Shown: positions 47,828-56,887 of the stretch, in pieces
Position numbering within the stretch: the first letter of the stretch is position 1
Layout of the letters: the number at the start of each line of letters is the position of its first letter
Assembly (NCBI RefSeq): GCF_001530125.1
Contig: NZ_LDUG01000025.1
Span: forward strand, 62,001 to 126,000
Origin: Thiobacillus denitrificans
GTDB lineage: Bacteria > Pseudomonadota > Gammaproteobacteria > Burkholderiales > Thiobacillaceae
Length of the DNA stretch: 64,000 bases
Reading direction: 5' to 3'
The notes under the pieces: generated by a model
Database searches by the model: none
What the model was told of the DNA's origin: nothing
What the model saw: only the letters and a program-made list of their open reading frames with translations
Position numbers and translations under genes: made by a program

Positions 47828-48241
47828 TCACCGCGTACTGAAGGGAATCGCGTAGCGTGACCCGTCCAGTTCGAGATAGAGGATCCAGTCACGTCGTCCG
47901 CTGACGCAAACCGGCAGGGTCACCTTCGCGGCCCATGCGCCGTCCGCGGTCGGCCGCAGGTCGTAGCGGTTGAAGCCCATGTCCATGCCGACCATCTGGA
48001 ATTTCGCGCTGATGCGGTTCGCGCCTGCTGCGAGAACGTTCAGTTCGAACGCCTCCAGCGCCGTCGGCCGCACTGAAAAGCGCACGCTTGCCGCCGCACC
48101 GCGATGGCTGAACGTGCAGCCGGCCAGCGGGTCGGCGCAATTCACCGCCATCGCGTCGGCCGGGCGCTTCAGCCAGTAGCCGGCCACCGCGATCGCCACC
48201 AGCGCGACCGCCAGCAACAGCGGTACCAGTATTCGCCTCAT
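47828..48241 (-). CDS. Membrane-anchored protein, FixH-like fold suspected
   Basis: 137 residues: one N-terminal membrane helix (ILVPLLLAVALVAIAVAGYW), two Cys in NCADPLAGCTF, then a small beta-rich domain with MVGMDMGFNRYDLRP and LPVCVSGRRDWILYLEL. The pattern resembles FixH/YtkA-like immunoglobulin domains found near metal-handling proteins, and the Met and Cys residues suggest metal contact. This is inference. Its start overlaps the Nudix gene stop by four bases (ATGA). Confidence 0.7.
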   Translation of the reverse strand: MRRILVPLLLAVALVAIAVAGYWLKRPADAMAVNCADPLAGCTFSHRGAAASVRFSVRPTALEAFELNVLAAGANRISAKFQMVGMDMGFNRYDLRPTADGAWAAKVTLPVCVSGRRDWILYLELDGSRYAIPFSTR

Positions 48242-49194
48242 GTCCACGCCCCGCGCAACAGCGCCACCCCGTGCGCGCCGTGCGACTGCGCCAGCGCCAC
48301 GTCGTCGCGTCCCAGCCCGCCGAGGCCGTAGACCGGAATCGGGCTGGCCGCGGCGAGTTCGGCAAAGCGGTCCCAGCCCAGGGTGGCGGCACCTGGATGG
48401 GTGAGTGTGGGCAACACCGGCGACAGCAGCGCGAAGTCGGCCCCGATGGCGGCGGCATGCGCCAGTTCAGCGTCGTCGTGGCACGACACCCCAACCAGAA
48501 AAGAATCGGGCTCGGCGCAATCAGGGCGGCGGGTCAGCCGCGCGGCGGCGGCCGAGTCCAGGTGCACGCCGTCGGCACCGGCCGCGCGCGCCAGTTCCAC
48601 GCTGCCGTTGACCAGCACGCGCGCGCCATGCGGGCGGGCGCGGCGCACGGTTTCGCGTGCGAGCGGCAGGCGCGCCTCGTCGGGTAGCGTCTTGTCGCGC
48701 AGCTGGATCAGCCGCAGACCGTTGTGCAGGGCTATATCCAGCCGCGCCAGGAAGCTGTCCACGCCGAGCGACTCGGCGTGCGAAATCCCCAGCAGCGGCG
48801 GCAGCGACAGCGCCTTCAGAATGGGGAAATTGGCCGGCAGCAGCGGCGCCACTTCCACTGCGTCGGGCAGCTGCCAGGAAAACACCTGGCCCTCATGCGG
48901 GTGCGGCTCGCCCTGCCATTCGAACACGCGGAAGAAATTCAGCCGCACCGTGGCGTGCGGGTATTCGAATACCCGCGTGATCCAGCGGCAGACGCGGCTG
49001 ACGACGATGCCCAGCTCTTCGTGCAGTTCGCGCGCCAGCGCGGCTTCCAGCGCCTCGCCCGGCTCCACCTTGCCGCCGGGAAATTCCCAGTAGCCGGCGT
49101 AGACCTTGCCCGGCGGGCGCTGTGCCAGCAGCACGCGGCCATCGGGTTGGGTGAGCACCGCGACGGCGACTTCGGTGATGGGTGTCGGATTCAT
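48238..49194 (-). CDS. Nudix hydrolase fused to a ThiE-like domain
   Basis: 318 residues. The N-terminal 130 residues are a MutT-type Nudix hydrolase with a full Nudix box (GGKVEPGEALEAALARELHEELGI, starting near residue 40, in part). The C-terminal half is a thiamine-monophosphate-synthase-like TIM barrel (LRLIQLRDKTL, GADGVHLDS, IPVYGLGG). This fusion is common in beta- and gammaproteobacteria; the first domain likely cleans 8-oxo-dGTP, and the second has no proven role. It overlaps the DUF815 gene by four bases. Confidence 0.92.
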   Translation of the reverse strand: MNPTPITEVAVAVLTQPDGRVLLAQRPPGKVYAGYWEFPGGKVEPGEALEAALARELHEELGIVVSRVCRWITRVFEYPHATVRLNFFRVFEWQGEPHPHEGQVFSWQLPDAVEVAPLLPANFPILKALSLPPLLGISHAESLGVDSFLARLDIALHNGLRLIQLRDKTLPDEARLPLARETVRRARPHGARVLVNGSVELARAAGADGVHLDSAAAARLTRRPDCAEPDSFLVGVSCHDDAELAHAAAIGADFALLSPVLPTLTHPGAATLGWDRFAELAAASPIPVYGLGGLGRDDVALAQSHGAHGVALLRGAWT

Positions 49195-50027
49195 TTTTTG
49201 CCCGCCCAGTCACGCGCGAACTGCCATGCTACCCGGCCGTTGCGCGCGCCGCGCCCCATCGACCATTGCAGCGCGGCGCGCTCGAAGGTCTCGTCGGCGG
49301 GGGCGTCCAGCGCCGTGGCCCAGTGCCGGGCGATGGCGAGATAGGTGTCCTGGTCCATGCCATGGAACGACACCCACAGCCCGAAGCGGTCGGACAGTGA
49401 GACCTTTTCCTCGGCCGCCTCGCCCGGTTGCACCTCGCCGCCGAGGTATTTCGTCTCCAGGTTTTCCGCCATGTATTCCGGCATCAGGTGGCGGCGGTTG
49501 CTGGTGGCGTAGATCAGCACGTTGTCGCCCGGCCCCGCCAGCGAGCCGTCGAGCGCGGCTTTCAGGCTGGCGTAGCCGGCTTCGTGCTCGGCGAAGCTGA
49601 GGTCGTCGATGAAGACGATGAAGCGGTAGTCGGCGTCCGCCAGCAGGTCAAACAGGTCCGGCAGACTTGGCAATCCGGCCTTGTCGACCTCGATCAGGCG
49701 CAGCCCGCGCGCAGCGTATTTCGCGTGCACCGCCTTCACCAGCGAGGATTTGCCGCAGCCGCGTGCGCCGGTGAGCAGCACGTTGTTGGCGGGGCGACCG
49801 GCGACGAACTGGCGCGTGTTGGCGTCCACCCGCAGCTTTTGCTCGTCGATGGCGAGCAGGTCGCGCAAGGCCACCCGCTGCGGATGCAGGATGGGTTTCA
49901 GCCCGCCTGCCTGCGCCGACCAGCGCGCCGCGCGCACGGCCTTCCAGTCCGGCACGGCGGGGGGCGGCGCTTCGAGGCGGTCAAGCAGGCGCTCGATGCG
50001 GGGCAGGAGGGAGTCGAGATCGGTCAT
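49191..50027 (-). CDS. DUF815 AAA+ family ATPase
   Basis: 278 residues. Walker A is TGARGCGKSSLV (near 88), Walker B is FIVFIDDLSFAEHE (near 138) and sensor 1 is LIYATSNRRHLMPE. This conserved family is often beside a Nudix gene, as here. The substrate is unknown. Translation is coupled to the Nudix gene. Confidence 0.9.
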   Translation of the reverse strand: MTDLDSLLPRIERLLDRLEAPPPAVPDWKAVRAARWSAQAGGLKPILHPQRVALRDLLAIDEQKLRVDANTRQFVAGRPANNVLLTGARGCGKSSLVKAVHAKYAARGLRLIEVDKAGLPSLPDLFDLLADADYRFIVFIDDLSFAEHEAGYASLKAALDGSLAGPGDNVLIYATSNRRHLMPEYMAENLETKYLGGEVQPGEAAEEKVSLSDRFGLWVSFHGMDQDTYLAIARHWATALDAPADETFERAALQWSMGRGARNGRVAWQFARDWAGKK

Positions 50028-50161
50028 GTGCGGATTCTAGCCGCTGGCTTGAGAGAAATTCAGGTTTCTGCCAGGCAGGGCTTGGCAACGCGCCCCGAAA
50101 TTTGCCTATTCTTTTGTCATTCAGGCGCATGGGGCATCTGGCGACAAACCAAGGAGGGCAT

Positions 50162-50485
50162 ATGAACGCAATCATGAAATTCGTGGGCGCACTGCTCGCC
50201 GGAACGGATATCCGCCACGGCCGCTACCTGATCCAGATTGCCGGCTGCAATGACTGCCATACCGCGGGCCACATGCAGAATGACGGCCAGGTGCCCGAAG
50301 CCGAGTGGCTGACCGGCGACGCGATCGGCTGGCAGGGGCCGTGGGGCACGACCTACGCCGCCAACCTGCGCCTGCTGTTTCAGCAAATCGACGAGAAAAC
50401 CTGGCTGGCCTACGTGCCGCCGGGCGAGAAGGTGGCGACGCCGTATTTCGACTTCACGCCGAAAAACCTGCCACCGGGCCAGTAG
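50162..50485 (+). CDS. Shortened monohaem cytochrome c
   Basis: 107 residues from an ATG with a strong AAGGAGG. One haem-binding motif, CNDCH, lies near residue 29, in GRYLIQIAGCNDCHTAG. Longer relatives carry a Met-Pro-Trp axial-ligand segment between a region like ANLRLLFQQIDEKTWLAY and the Pro-rich end (VPPGEKVATPYFDF). Here the two are joined directly, so the Met ligand appears deleted. The N-terminus is short and only weakly hydrophobic for a Sec signal. It stands alone, convergent with argJ. Confidence 0.75.
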   Translation: MNAIMKFVGALLAGTDIRHGRYLIQIAGCNDCHTAGHMQNDGQVPEAEWLTGDAIGWQGPWGTTYAANLRLLFQQIDEKTWLAYVPPGEKVATPYFDFTPKNLPPGQ

Positions 50486-50486
50486 C

Positions 50487-51728
50487 TCAGGTGCGGTATT
50501 CGGCGTTGATCTTGACGTAGTCGTAGGAGAAATCGCAGGTCCACACCGTGGCGTTGACTGGGCCGCGGTTGAGCACCACGCGCACGGTGATCTCGGCTTC
50601 ATGCATCACCGCTGCACCCTGCGCCTCGCTGTAGCTCGCCGCGCGGCCGCCCTTTTCCGCCACCAGCACGTCGCCCAGGTACACCTGCAGGGTGTCGACG
50701 TCGAGGTCCATCACCCCCGCATAGCCGATCGCCGCGAGGATGCGGCCGAGGTTGGGGTCGCTGGCGAAAAATGCGGTCTTGACCAGCGGCGAACGCGCGA
50801 TGGCGTAGGCGATCTGCTTGCACTCGGCGTGGTCGCGGCCGCCTTCGACCGCCACGGTGATGAACTTGGTCGCGCCCTCGCCGTCGCGCGCCATCGCCTG
50901 CGCCAGCTCGATGGCCACCTCGCTCAATGCGGCTTTCAGCGCGGCGTAGTCTGCGCTGGCGTCGTCGTCGATTTCATTATTGCCGGCCTGGCCGGTGGCG
51001 ACGAGGATGAAGCTGTCATTGGTGGAGGTGTCGCCGTCGACGGTGACGCAGTTGAACGAGACGTCGGCCACGTCCTTCACCAGCTGCTGCATCAGGCCGG
51101 GCGCAATCGCCGCGTCGGTCGCCACATAGCCCAGCATGGTCGCCATGTTGGGGTGGATCATGCCGGAGCCTTTGGCGATGCCGGTCACCGTCACCGTCCT
51201 GCCGCCCACCTGCGCCTGGCGGCTGGCGCCCTTGGCGACGATGTCGGTGGTCATGATCGCGTGCGCGGCGTCCGACCAGTGATCGGGCGCGAGATCGGCC
51301 TGCGCTGCAGGTAATACAGGCAGGATTTTGTCGACCGGCAACGGCTCCAGTATCACGCCGGTGGAGAACGGTAGCACGGCCTCGGTCGCACATCCCATCA
51401 GCCTCGCCACCGCCTCGCAGGTCTGGCGCGCGCGGCGCAAACCTTCTTCGCCGGTGCCGGCGTTGGCGTTGCCGGTGTTGATTACCAGCGCGCGAATATC
51501 GCCGCCACGCTGAACCATCTGGTCGAGATGCTGTTTGCAGACCGTCACCGGCGCGGCGCAGAAGCGGTTTTGCGTGAACACGCCGGCCACGCGGCTCCCG
51601 GCTGCGAGCTCGATCAGCGTGATATCGCGGCGCCCGGGTTTCTTGATGCCGGCCGAAGTGATGCCCAGGCGCACGCCGGCAATGGGCAGCAGGGACGCGG
51701 GGTCGGGGGCGGTGAGCTTGACGGGCAT
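50487..51728 (-). CDS. argJ: Glutamate N-acetyltransferase / amino-acid acetyltransferase ArgJ
   Basis: 413 residues. The autocleavage site [15 protein letters not shown], in which the Thr becomes the catalytic nucleophile, lies near residue 190, and the C-terminus has [14 protein letters not shown]. It recycles acetyl groups in arginine synthesis, transferring acetyl from N-acetylornithine to glutamate. It stands alone here, with its stop beside the convergent cytochrome gene. Confidence 0.96.
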   Translation of the reverse strand: MPVKLTAPDPASLLPIAGVRLGITSAGIKKPGRRDITLIELAAGSRVAGVFTQNRFCAAPVTVCKQHLDQMVQRGGDIRALVINTGNANAGTGEEGLRRARQTCEAVARLMGCATEAVLPFSTGVILEPLPVDKILPVLPAAQADLAPDHWSDAAHAIMTTDIVAKGASRQAQVGGRTVTVTGIAKGSGMIHPNMATMLGYVATDAAIAPGLMQQLVKDVADVSFNCVTVDGDTSTNDSFILVATGQAGNNEIDDDASADYAALKAALSEVAIELAQAMARDGEGATKFITVAVEGGRDHAECKQIAYAIARSPLVKTAFFASDPNLGRILAAIGYAGVMDLDVDTLQVYLGDVLVAEKGGRAASYSEAQGAAVMHEAEITVRVVLNRGPVNATVWTCDFSYDYVKINAEYRT

Positions 51729-51793
51729 GGCGGTTTCGCAGAACGGGAAACCATCATTTTATGCCGGCTTGACGGTAAATAGCGGGCGCGGAC

Positions 51794-52033
51794 TTATTGC
51801 GTGCGCCCCAATAACCAGTTCATCACGCGGCGGAATTCGGGTCGCCACGGCCACACCGGATCAAGCTCGATGGAGCGCGCGAGCGAGGCCAGCGAAATCA
51901 GCGCGAAAACAAAAAACAGCAGTTGCGAGACGAGTTGGCGCGGCGTGAGTATGCCTAAGGGCGTGTCGAGAAAGCCGGGAATGTAAAACAGGCTGGCAAA
52001 GGCCGCAAAAAGAAAAGCCGGGCCGAGGTACAT
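51794..52033 (-). CDS. Small two-helix membrane protein
   Basis: 79 residues with two hydrophobic segments (LGPAFLFAAFASLFYI and LLFFVFALISLASLA) and a basic, Trp-containing C-terminus. No family is recognised. It lies upstream of argJ on the same strand with a 65-base gap, so it could be co-transcribed. Confidence 0.6.
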   Translation of the reverse strand: MYLGPAFLFAAFASLFYIPGFLDTPLGILTPRQLVSQLLFFVFALISLASLARSIELDPVWPWRPEFRRVMNWLLGRTQ

Positions 52034-52170
52034 GGCGTTTCCCTACACTCAGGTTGTTTGAGCCTGGGTCAACGCAAGCCTTGTGCCAGATCAATAAACG
52101 GGTGCGAATTCAAGGCGCTATGCCCGACACTTGGGCGGCTGCGCGCGCTCACTGTAAAGTAATTCGACAG

Positions 52171-52509
52171 CTATTTGCCTTCCGGCGCGGCAGCGAGCTT
52201 GCGCAGGATCTCGTGCGACAGCGAATAAAACTGCGGCGTGGGACCGAGATCCTCGTAGATGGGATCGCCGTAGTCGTCTTCGGCAATGACGCGATTGCCG
52301 GGGATATAGGGCATGGCCACCTCCAGTTCGTCGAGGGCGGCACGGACCAGGTCGGCCATCAGCTGGGAAGCGCTGCGGCCGGGGTACATCACGTTCAGCG
52401 CTTCAACGCGAGCAGCGTCGCGCAGCGGCAAATGGACGGTATAGACGCGTACGTCCGTGCGTGTCTGTCCTTCCTGGCTCCAGCGATGGATCAGTTCGGC
52501 GATGCGCAT
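52171..52509 (-). CDS. Conserved small protein with a ribbon-helix-helix-like segment
   Basis: 112 residues starting [10 protein letters not shown], with [37 protein letters not shown] and [16 protein letters not shown]. The first part looks like a ribbon-helix-helix fold. Homologues are sometimes annotated as pilin-assembly or pilus-tip proteins without clear evidence. AAAGGAAAG before the ATG at 52509 supports that start. Confidence 0.75.
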   Translation of the reverse strand: MRIAELIHRWSQEGQTRTDVRVYTVHLPLRDAARVEALNVMYPGRSASQLMADLVRAALDELEVAMPYIPGNRVIAEDDYGDPIYEDLGPTPQFYSLSHEILRKLAAAPEGK

Positions 52510-52572
52510 GAGCTTTCCTTTGCCCCACAATGTCTTGTTTATAGCAAAGCCACCCGCAAGGGAAAGCGGGAT

Positions 52573-53172
52573 TCAGTCGATACGGCGCCAAATCAGCGTG
52601 CGATTATTGGCGGGCATGGCGATATCCTGCTGCAGCACCAGGCCGTGGACGCGCGCCAGCGCGTCCACGGCCTCGAAGTCGCGTACCCCGGAGGCCGGGT
52701 CGCGCGCCTTCAGCCAGGCGTCGAAACGGGCATTGCTCTCCGAGGTGAACGCACCGTTGATGTTGAACGGCCCGTACACCGCCAGCACGCCGCCCGCCTC
52801 GAGCACCGCGTCGACGCCGGCAAAAAAATGCTCGACCTCGGGCCAGCTCATGATGTGCAGGGTGTTGGCCGAAAATACCGCGTCGTAGCGGCCGCCGTGC
52901 CAGGCCGTGTCGTTGGCGTCGAGCGCCAGCGGCGGCCGCACGTTGGGCAGCGCGGCGTCATCGAGCCAGGCCCGGATGCCGGCATGGTGCGGCGGCACGT
53001 CGGCGGTCTGCCAGACGAGATGCGGCAGTTCGGCGCCGAAATACACCGCATGCTGGCCGGTGCCGCTGCCGATTTCCAGCACATGGCGGCGGTCGGCAAA
53101 CCACTCGCGCAGCACGGCCAGGATCGGTGCGCGATTTTGCACGCAGGATTCGGAAAAGGGTTTATCGATCAT
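52573..53172 (-). CDS. DUF938 SAM-dependent methyltransferase
   Basis: 199 residues. The SAM-binding loop is [15 protein letters not shown] near residue 30, with [13 protein letters not shown] at motif IV and [18 protein letters not shown], the family signature. The substrate is unknown. The start overlaps the AddA-like stop by four bases (ATGA), so it is the last gene of that operon. Confidence 0.9.
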   Translation of the reverse strand: MIDKPFSESCVQNRAPILAVLREWFADRRHVLEIGSGTGQHAVYFGAELPHLVWQTADVPPHHAGIRAWLDDAALPNVRPPLALDANDTAWHGGRYDAVFSANTLHIMSWPEVEHFFAGVDAVLEAGGVLAVYGPFNINGAFTSESNARFDAWLKARDPASGVRDFEAVDALARVHGLVLQQDIAMPANNRTLIWRRID

Positions 53173-56100
53173 TTTTGGGCTTCCATCGGAATCAGTCGGC
53201 CGTCGACCAGCAGCAGCGCGGCGTGCACCGGCTTGCCGGGATACAGCTCTGCAAGCAGCGTCTGGTATCCCGCCAGCTGTGGCTGATGGCGCTCGACCAG
53301 CTGCGCGTCGGGGAGGGGACGGCTGTCGCCGCCGGTTTTATAGTCGATCAGCCATACCGCATCGTCGAATTCCACCACGCGGTCGAGCCGCTGCAGGCAG
53401 CCGTCGGCATCCAGCAGCGCCCATTCGTTGTGGGCGCATTGATACTGCGCCGGGTCGAAAAAACGCGATAGATGCGGTTGCGCCAGCAGCGCGTGGGCCG
53501 CGGCCTCGATGGATTCCAGTTCGGCCTCCAGTCCCAGGCGTGCCGCCAGGCCCGGCAGATCGCGCGGTGCCCCGGGCGGCGCATGGGTTTCCAGGCACGC
53601 ATGGAACAGCTCGCCGCTCGCCGCCGCCGGATTCGCGGCCGGTGGGGCGACTCGCTGCCCCACCGCCGGGGCGTCGATCCGGATCGGCACGGCTGTCATG
53701 CCGGCTGCCTCGGCAGCTGCGGGCGGCAGGTCGGCCGGCAGGCCCAGGTTTTGCCAGGCCGCATCGACGCGCGCCAGCCAGGCGTTCTTGCTGGCGTCGC
53801 CGCTCACGATCAGCCCCTGCGCGGCGCGGGTCAGTGCCACATACAAGAGGTTGTCAGATTCGCGCTGCGCCAGCTCGGCCTCTTCCGTGAACCAGCTTTC
53901 CCGAGCCGTCCCCTGATCTTCCTGCTTGCCGAACAGCGAAAAGTGCACGGGCCGGGGGGCTTCGGGCGGCCACGGCGCCAGCACCGCGTAGCTGTCGCCG
54001 CGCGTGTGGTCGCTGCCGCCGAGCAGCCAGACGATCGGCGCTTCCAGCCCCTTGGCGCCGTGGATCGTCAACAGGCGCACCGCGTTTTCGCCGTCGGCCG
54101 CCAGCCCCTCGCCGGGCGCGGCGTCGGCATCGTTGATCAGGCTGGCCAGCTCACGGACGAAACCGGCCAGCGTGGGGTAGCGTCCTGCGTCCTGCGTCAG
54201 CGCCAGTTGCATGAAGGCGCGCAGGTTGGCCGCCACCTGCGGCCGCATCGCCTCGGGTACGGCAGCGGCGTAGCGCGCCTCGAGGTCGCCCTCGAAGTAA
54301 ATGCGGTCGAGCAGGTCATGCACCGGCAGGGTGCCGCAGTGGGCGCGCCAGCGGGTGAGCAGGCGCGCGGCGCGCACCAGCGTCGGCGCTTGGTCCGGCT
54401 GCCCGGCCAGCGCAACCAGCCGCTCCCAGCCGCGCGTGGCGTCGGAGGGGTCGGGTGCGAACACCTGCAGCAGGTCGGCGTCGCTGCAGCCGAAGACCGG
54501 GCACTTCAGCACGTGCGCCAGCTTCAGGTCGGCGTGCGGCAGCAGCAGGGTTTCGATCAGCGCAATCACGTCCTGCGCCTCCAGCGCATGCAGCAGGCCG
54601 CCGCGACGCGAGGTGATGAAGGGGATGCGCGCGGCTTCCAGTTCGCGCTCGTAGAGGTGCAGGTGGGTGCGTTTCCGCACCAGCGCCATAACGTCGCCGG
54701 GGCGCGCTGCGCGCGGCATTTTGCTGCCGTCGTCCATCACCCCCCAGTGCCCCAGTACCTCGTCGCGCAATACCCGGGCAAACTGTCGCGCTTCCTCGTG
54801 CACGGCGCGGTCGTCGGCTTCCGGCTGCGGCGTGGTGAGCGGGTTGCGCAGGCCGCCGGCTGCCATGGCTCCTGTTTTTTCCACCTGCACCGGCAGGCAG
54901 CGCAGCGCGCCTGGGCGCTTGTCGTTTTCCGGCGCGTGCGTGTGTTCGGCAAAGCCCGCAACGCCGGCGAACACCGGGTTGATCGCCTTGACCAGCGCCG
55001 GCGCCAGCCGCCGTGTCATGTCGGTGCTGAAACGCGGCGCGTCAAAATGCGTGTGCAAAAAATCCGCTGCCGCGCTGAAAACTCGCGCTTCGCCGCGGCG
55101 GAAGCGGTAGATCGCCTGCTTGGGGTCGCCTACCATAAACACCGTCATCGCGCTGTCGGCGCCGCGCGCCTCAAGCAGCCAGGTCGACAGCGCCTGCCAC
55201 TGCAACGGGTTGGTGTCCTGGAATTCGTCGAGTAAAAGATGCCGATAACGCGCGTCCAGCTTCAGCGCCAGCGCCGGCGCGTGTTCTTCGCTGGCGAGCA
55301 GGCGGCAGGCCTGCCATTCGGCGTCGGCAAAATCGATCACCCCCTGCTGCGCCTTGGCGTCCTGATAAGCCGCGATCAGCGCGTGGCCGAGCAGCAGGCC
55401 GTGGCGGTTAAGCGCCCAGATGCGCTGGTCGGTCTGGATTGCGGCGATGGTTTCGAGCGCGGTTTCCAGCGTGTCGAGATCGCGCAGGTAGGGATCAAGT
55501 TCGGCGCCGAGCGTCTTTTCCAGTTCCTTGGTCGCCTGCTTCTTGCGCCGCTTGCCCGCTGTCATCAGGTATCTCATTAGTGAGATATGCGCCTCGTCGG
55601 GCGGCAGGCTTAGGCTGCGCTGGATTTCGGGCGCGCGATCCCGCTCACTCTTGCCGCCTTTTTCCAGCGTAAAGCCCACCCGCTTTACCCGCGCCGTCAT
55701 CGTTTCGTCGGCCCAGAACGCCGCCACCGGATCGCTGACGAGGTCTTCGACCAGGCCGGGCCGCAGTTGCGCCAGCGCAAACGCCACCGGATCGGGCTGG
55801 CCATCGGTGTACGCCCACCATTCCGCCCGCGCCTGCACAAAATGCGTCAGCAGCGCGTGCAAACTGTGTTCGCCAAGCTCGGTGAGGAGTGCCAGCAAAG
55901 CCGCGCCTTCGGCTGATTCAGGTTTTGCAGCACCCGCAGGGGGTACGCCGGCGGGTACCCCGCTGCTGCGCAGCGACCCTTCCGCAGCCCATAAGGCCAA
56001 CAGCCGGTCGCGCACCTCGTGCTGCAATTGTTTTTCGCGTTCCAGCAGCGGCGCACCCCACGGCAGCCCCGCTTCCAGCGGCGCCCGTTTCAGCAGATCG

Positions 56101-56477
56101 AGAAACCAGCCGTGGAAGGTCGTTACCGTCGGCCCCGGCTGCGCCGTCAGCACCGTTTCCAGCAACCCGCGCGCGCGCGGCAACAGCGCATCGATCTCGG
56201 CATCCGGCACCGCGCGCTCGCGCAAAAACGCGCGCACCGTCGCGTCGTCCGCCAGCGCCAGCACCCGCAGCCATTCATGCAGGCGGTCGGTCATCTCCTG
56301 CGCCGCCTTGCGCGTGAACGTGATCGCCAGCAACTCCGACGGCGCCGCCCCGGCCAGCAACAGCCGGATCATGCGCGATACCAACAACCAGGTCTTGCCG
56401 CTGCCGGCGCAGGCTTCCACGACCGCTGAGCGAGCGGGGGAAAGAGCGGCGGGGGTGTCGAGTGGGAGGGGCTGCAT
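53169..56477 (-). CDS. AddA/RecB-like UvrD-family helicase-nuclease
   Basis: 1102 residues. Helicase motifs are ACAGSGKTWLL (I, near 25), ITFTRKAAQEM (Ia), LLLDEFQDTNPLQW (II), VGDPKQAIYRFRRGE (III) and YVALTRAAQGL (VI). A C-terminal PD-(D/E)XK nuclease has LDRVVEF and WLIDYKTGG near 1065. With the AddB-like partner at 59026 it should process double-strand ends for recombination. A GTG ten codons upstream is an alternative start. A Gly/Pro-rich stretch (SSGVPAGVPPAGAAKPE) is encoded by a region resembling half of the dispersed palindromic element. Confidence 0.9.
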   Translation of the reverse strand: MQPLPLDTPAALSPARSAVVEACAGSGKTWLLVSRMIRLLLAGAAPSELLAITFTRKAAQEMTDRLHEWLRVLALADDATVRAFLRERAVPDAEIDALLPRARGLLETVLTAQPGPTVTTFHGWFLDLLKRAPLEAGLPWGAPLLEREKQLQHEVRDRLLALWAAEGSLRSSGVPAGVPPAGAAKPESAEGAALLALLTELGEHSLHALLTHFVQARAEWWAYTDGQPDPVAFALAQLRPGLVEDLVSDPVAAFWADETMTARVKRVGFTLEKGGKSERDRAPEIQRSLSLPPDEAHISLMRYLMTAGKRRKKQATKELEKTLGAELDPYLRDLDTLETALETIAAIQTDQRIWALNRHGLLLGHALIAAYQDAKAQQGVIDFADAEWQACRLLASEEHAPALALKLDARYRHLLLDEFQDTNPLQWQALSTWLLEARGADSAMTVFMVGDPKQAIYRFRRGEARVFSAAADFLHTHFDAPRFSTDMTRRLAPALVKAINPVFAGVAGFAEHTHAPENDKRPGALRCLPVQVEKTGAMAAGGLRNPLTTPQPEADDRAVHEEARQFARVLRDEVLGHWGVMDDGSKMPRAARPGDVMALVRKRTHLHLYERELEAARIPFITSRRGGLLHALEAQDVIALIETLLLPHADLKLAHVLKCPVFGCSDADLLQVFAPDPSDATRGWERLVALAGQPDQAPTLVRAARLLTRWRAHCGTLPVHDLLDRIYFEGDLEARYAAAVPEAMRPQVAANLRAFMQLALTQDAGRYPTLAGFVRELASLINDADAAPGEGLAADGENAVRLLTIHGAKGLEAPIVWLLGGSDHTRGDSYAVLAPWPPEAPRPVHFSLFGKQEDQGTARESWFTEEAELAQRESDNLLYVALTRAAQGLIVSGDASKNAWLARVDAAWQNLGLPADLPPAAAEAAGMTAVPIRIDAPAVGQRVAPPAANPAAASGELFHACLETHAPPGAPRDLPGLAARLGLEAELESIEAAAHALLAQPHLSRFFDPAQYQCAHNEWALLDADGCLQRLDRVVEFDDAVWLIDYKTGGDSRPLPDAQLVERHQPQLAGYQTLLAELYPGKPVHAALLLVDGRLIPMEAQK
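55925..55975. repeat. Partial palindromic-element-like sequence in the AddA-like gene (copy D)
   Basis: GCAGCACCCGCAGGGGGTAC resembles the left half of copies at 61546 and 62627, then diverges into its own hairpin (GGGTAC / GTACCC). It is only a partial match. Confidence 0.4.
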
Positions 56478-56497
56478 GGGAAATAATGTCTGTTGCT

Positions 56498-56887
56498 TTA
56501 GTCCCACCAGTACGGATCACTATGGGGGGATAGTGTTATATCCCATTTGTTCTTTGCTTCTAGAAAAGCGCCCACCAATTTTGTCACGTCTCCCCATGGG
56601 GTCAAATTGCTAATTTCTTCACGTGTCGCAGGGCGCACCAATAAAAACTCATGGTAGGCATGGTCATCATCTGTGGGACCGTCTGAATATACGTAAAGCT
56701 CTTCATATAGCGCGGGAACCCCAACTTGTTCAGCCACAAAGGAGCACTCATCCACAAGACATCGCACCAATTTTTTCACTACTGTCTGTGGAAAAGCCCC
56801 AGTCAATAAAATGCTTCCCCACGCCTTGAAATTTGCGGCGTCTCTGTATTGATACTCAAAAACAGTGAAGTGGCGCTTACTGGTCAT
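56498..56887 (-). CDS. Unknown small protein coupled to the methyltransferase-HNH gene
   Basis: 129 residues, acidic, with FEYQYRDAANFKAWGSILLTG, YEELYVYSDGPTDDDHAYHEF and a C-terminal PYWWD. I recognise no family. Its ATG overlaps the stop codon of the upstream methyltransferase-HNH gene by one base (TAATG), so the two are translationally coupled. Base composition is visibly lower in GC than the flanking addA and addB genes, which suggests it came with the cassette. Possible roles are an inhibitor, accessory specificity subunit or immunity factor. Confidence 0.7.
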   Translation of the reverse strand: MTSKRHFTVFEYQYRDAANFKAWGSILLTGAFPQTVVKKLVRCLVDECSFVAEQVGVPALYEELYVYSDGPTDDDHAYHEFLLVRPATREEISNLTPWGDVTKLVGAFLEAKNKWDITLSPHSDPYWWD

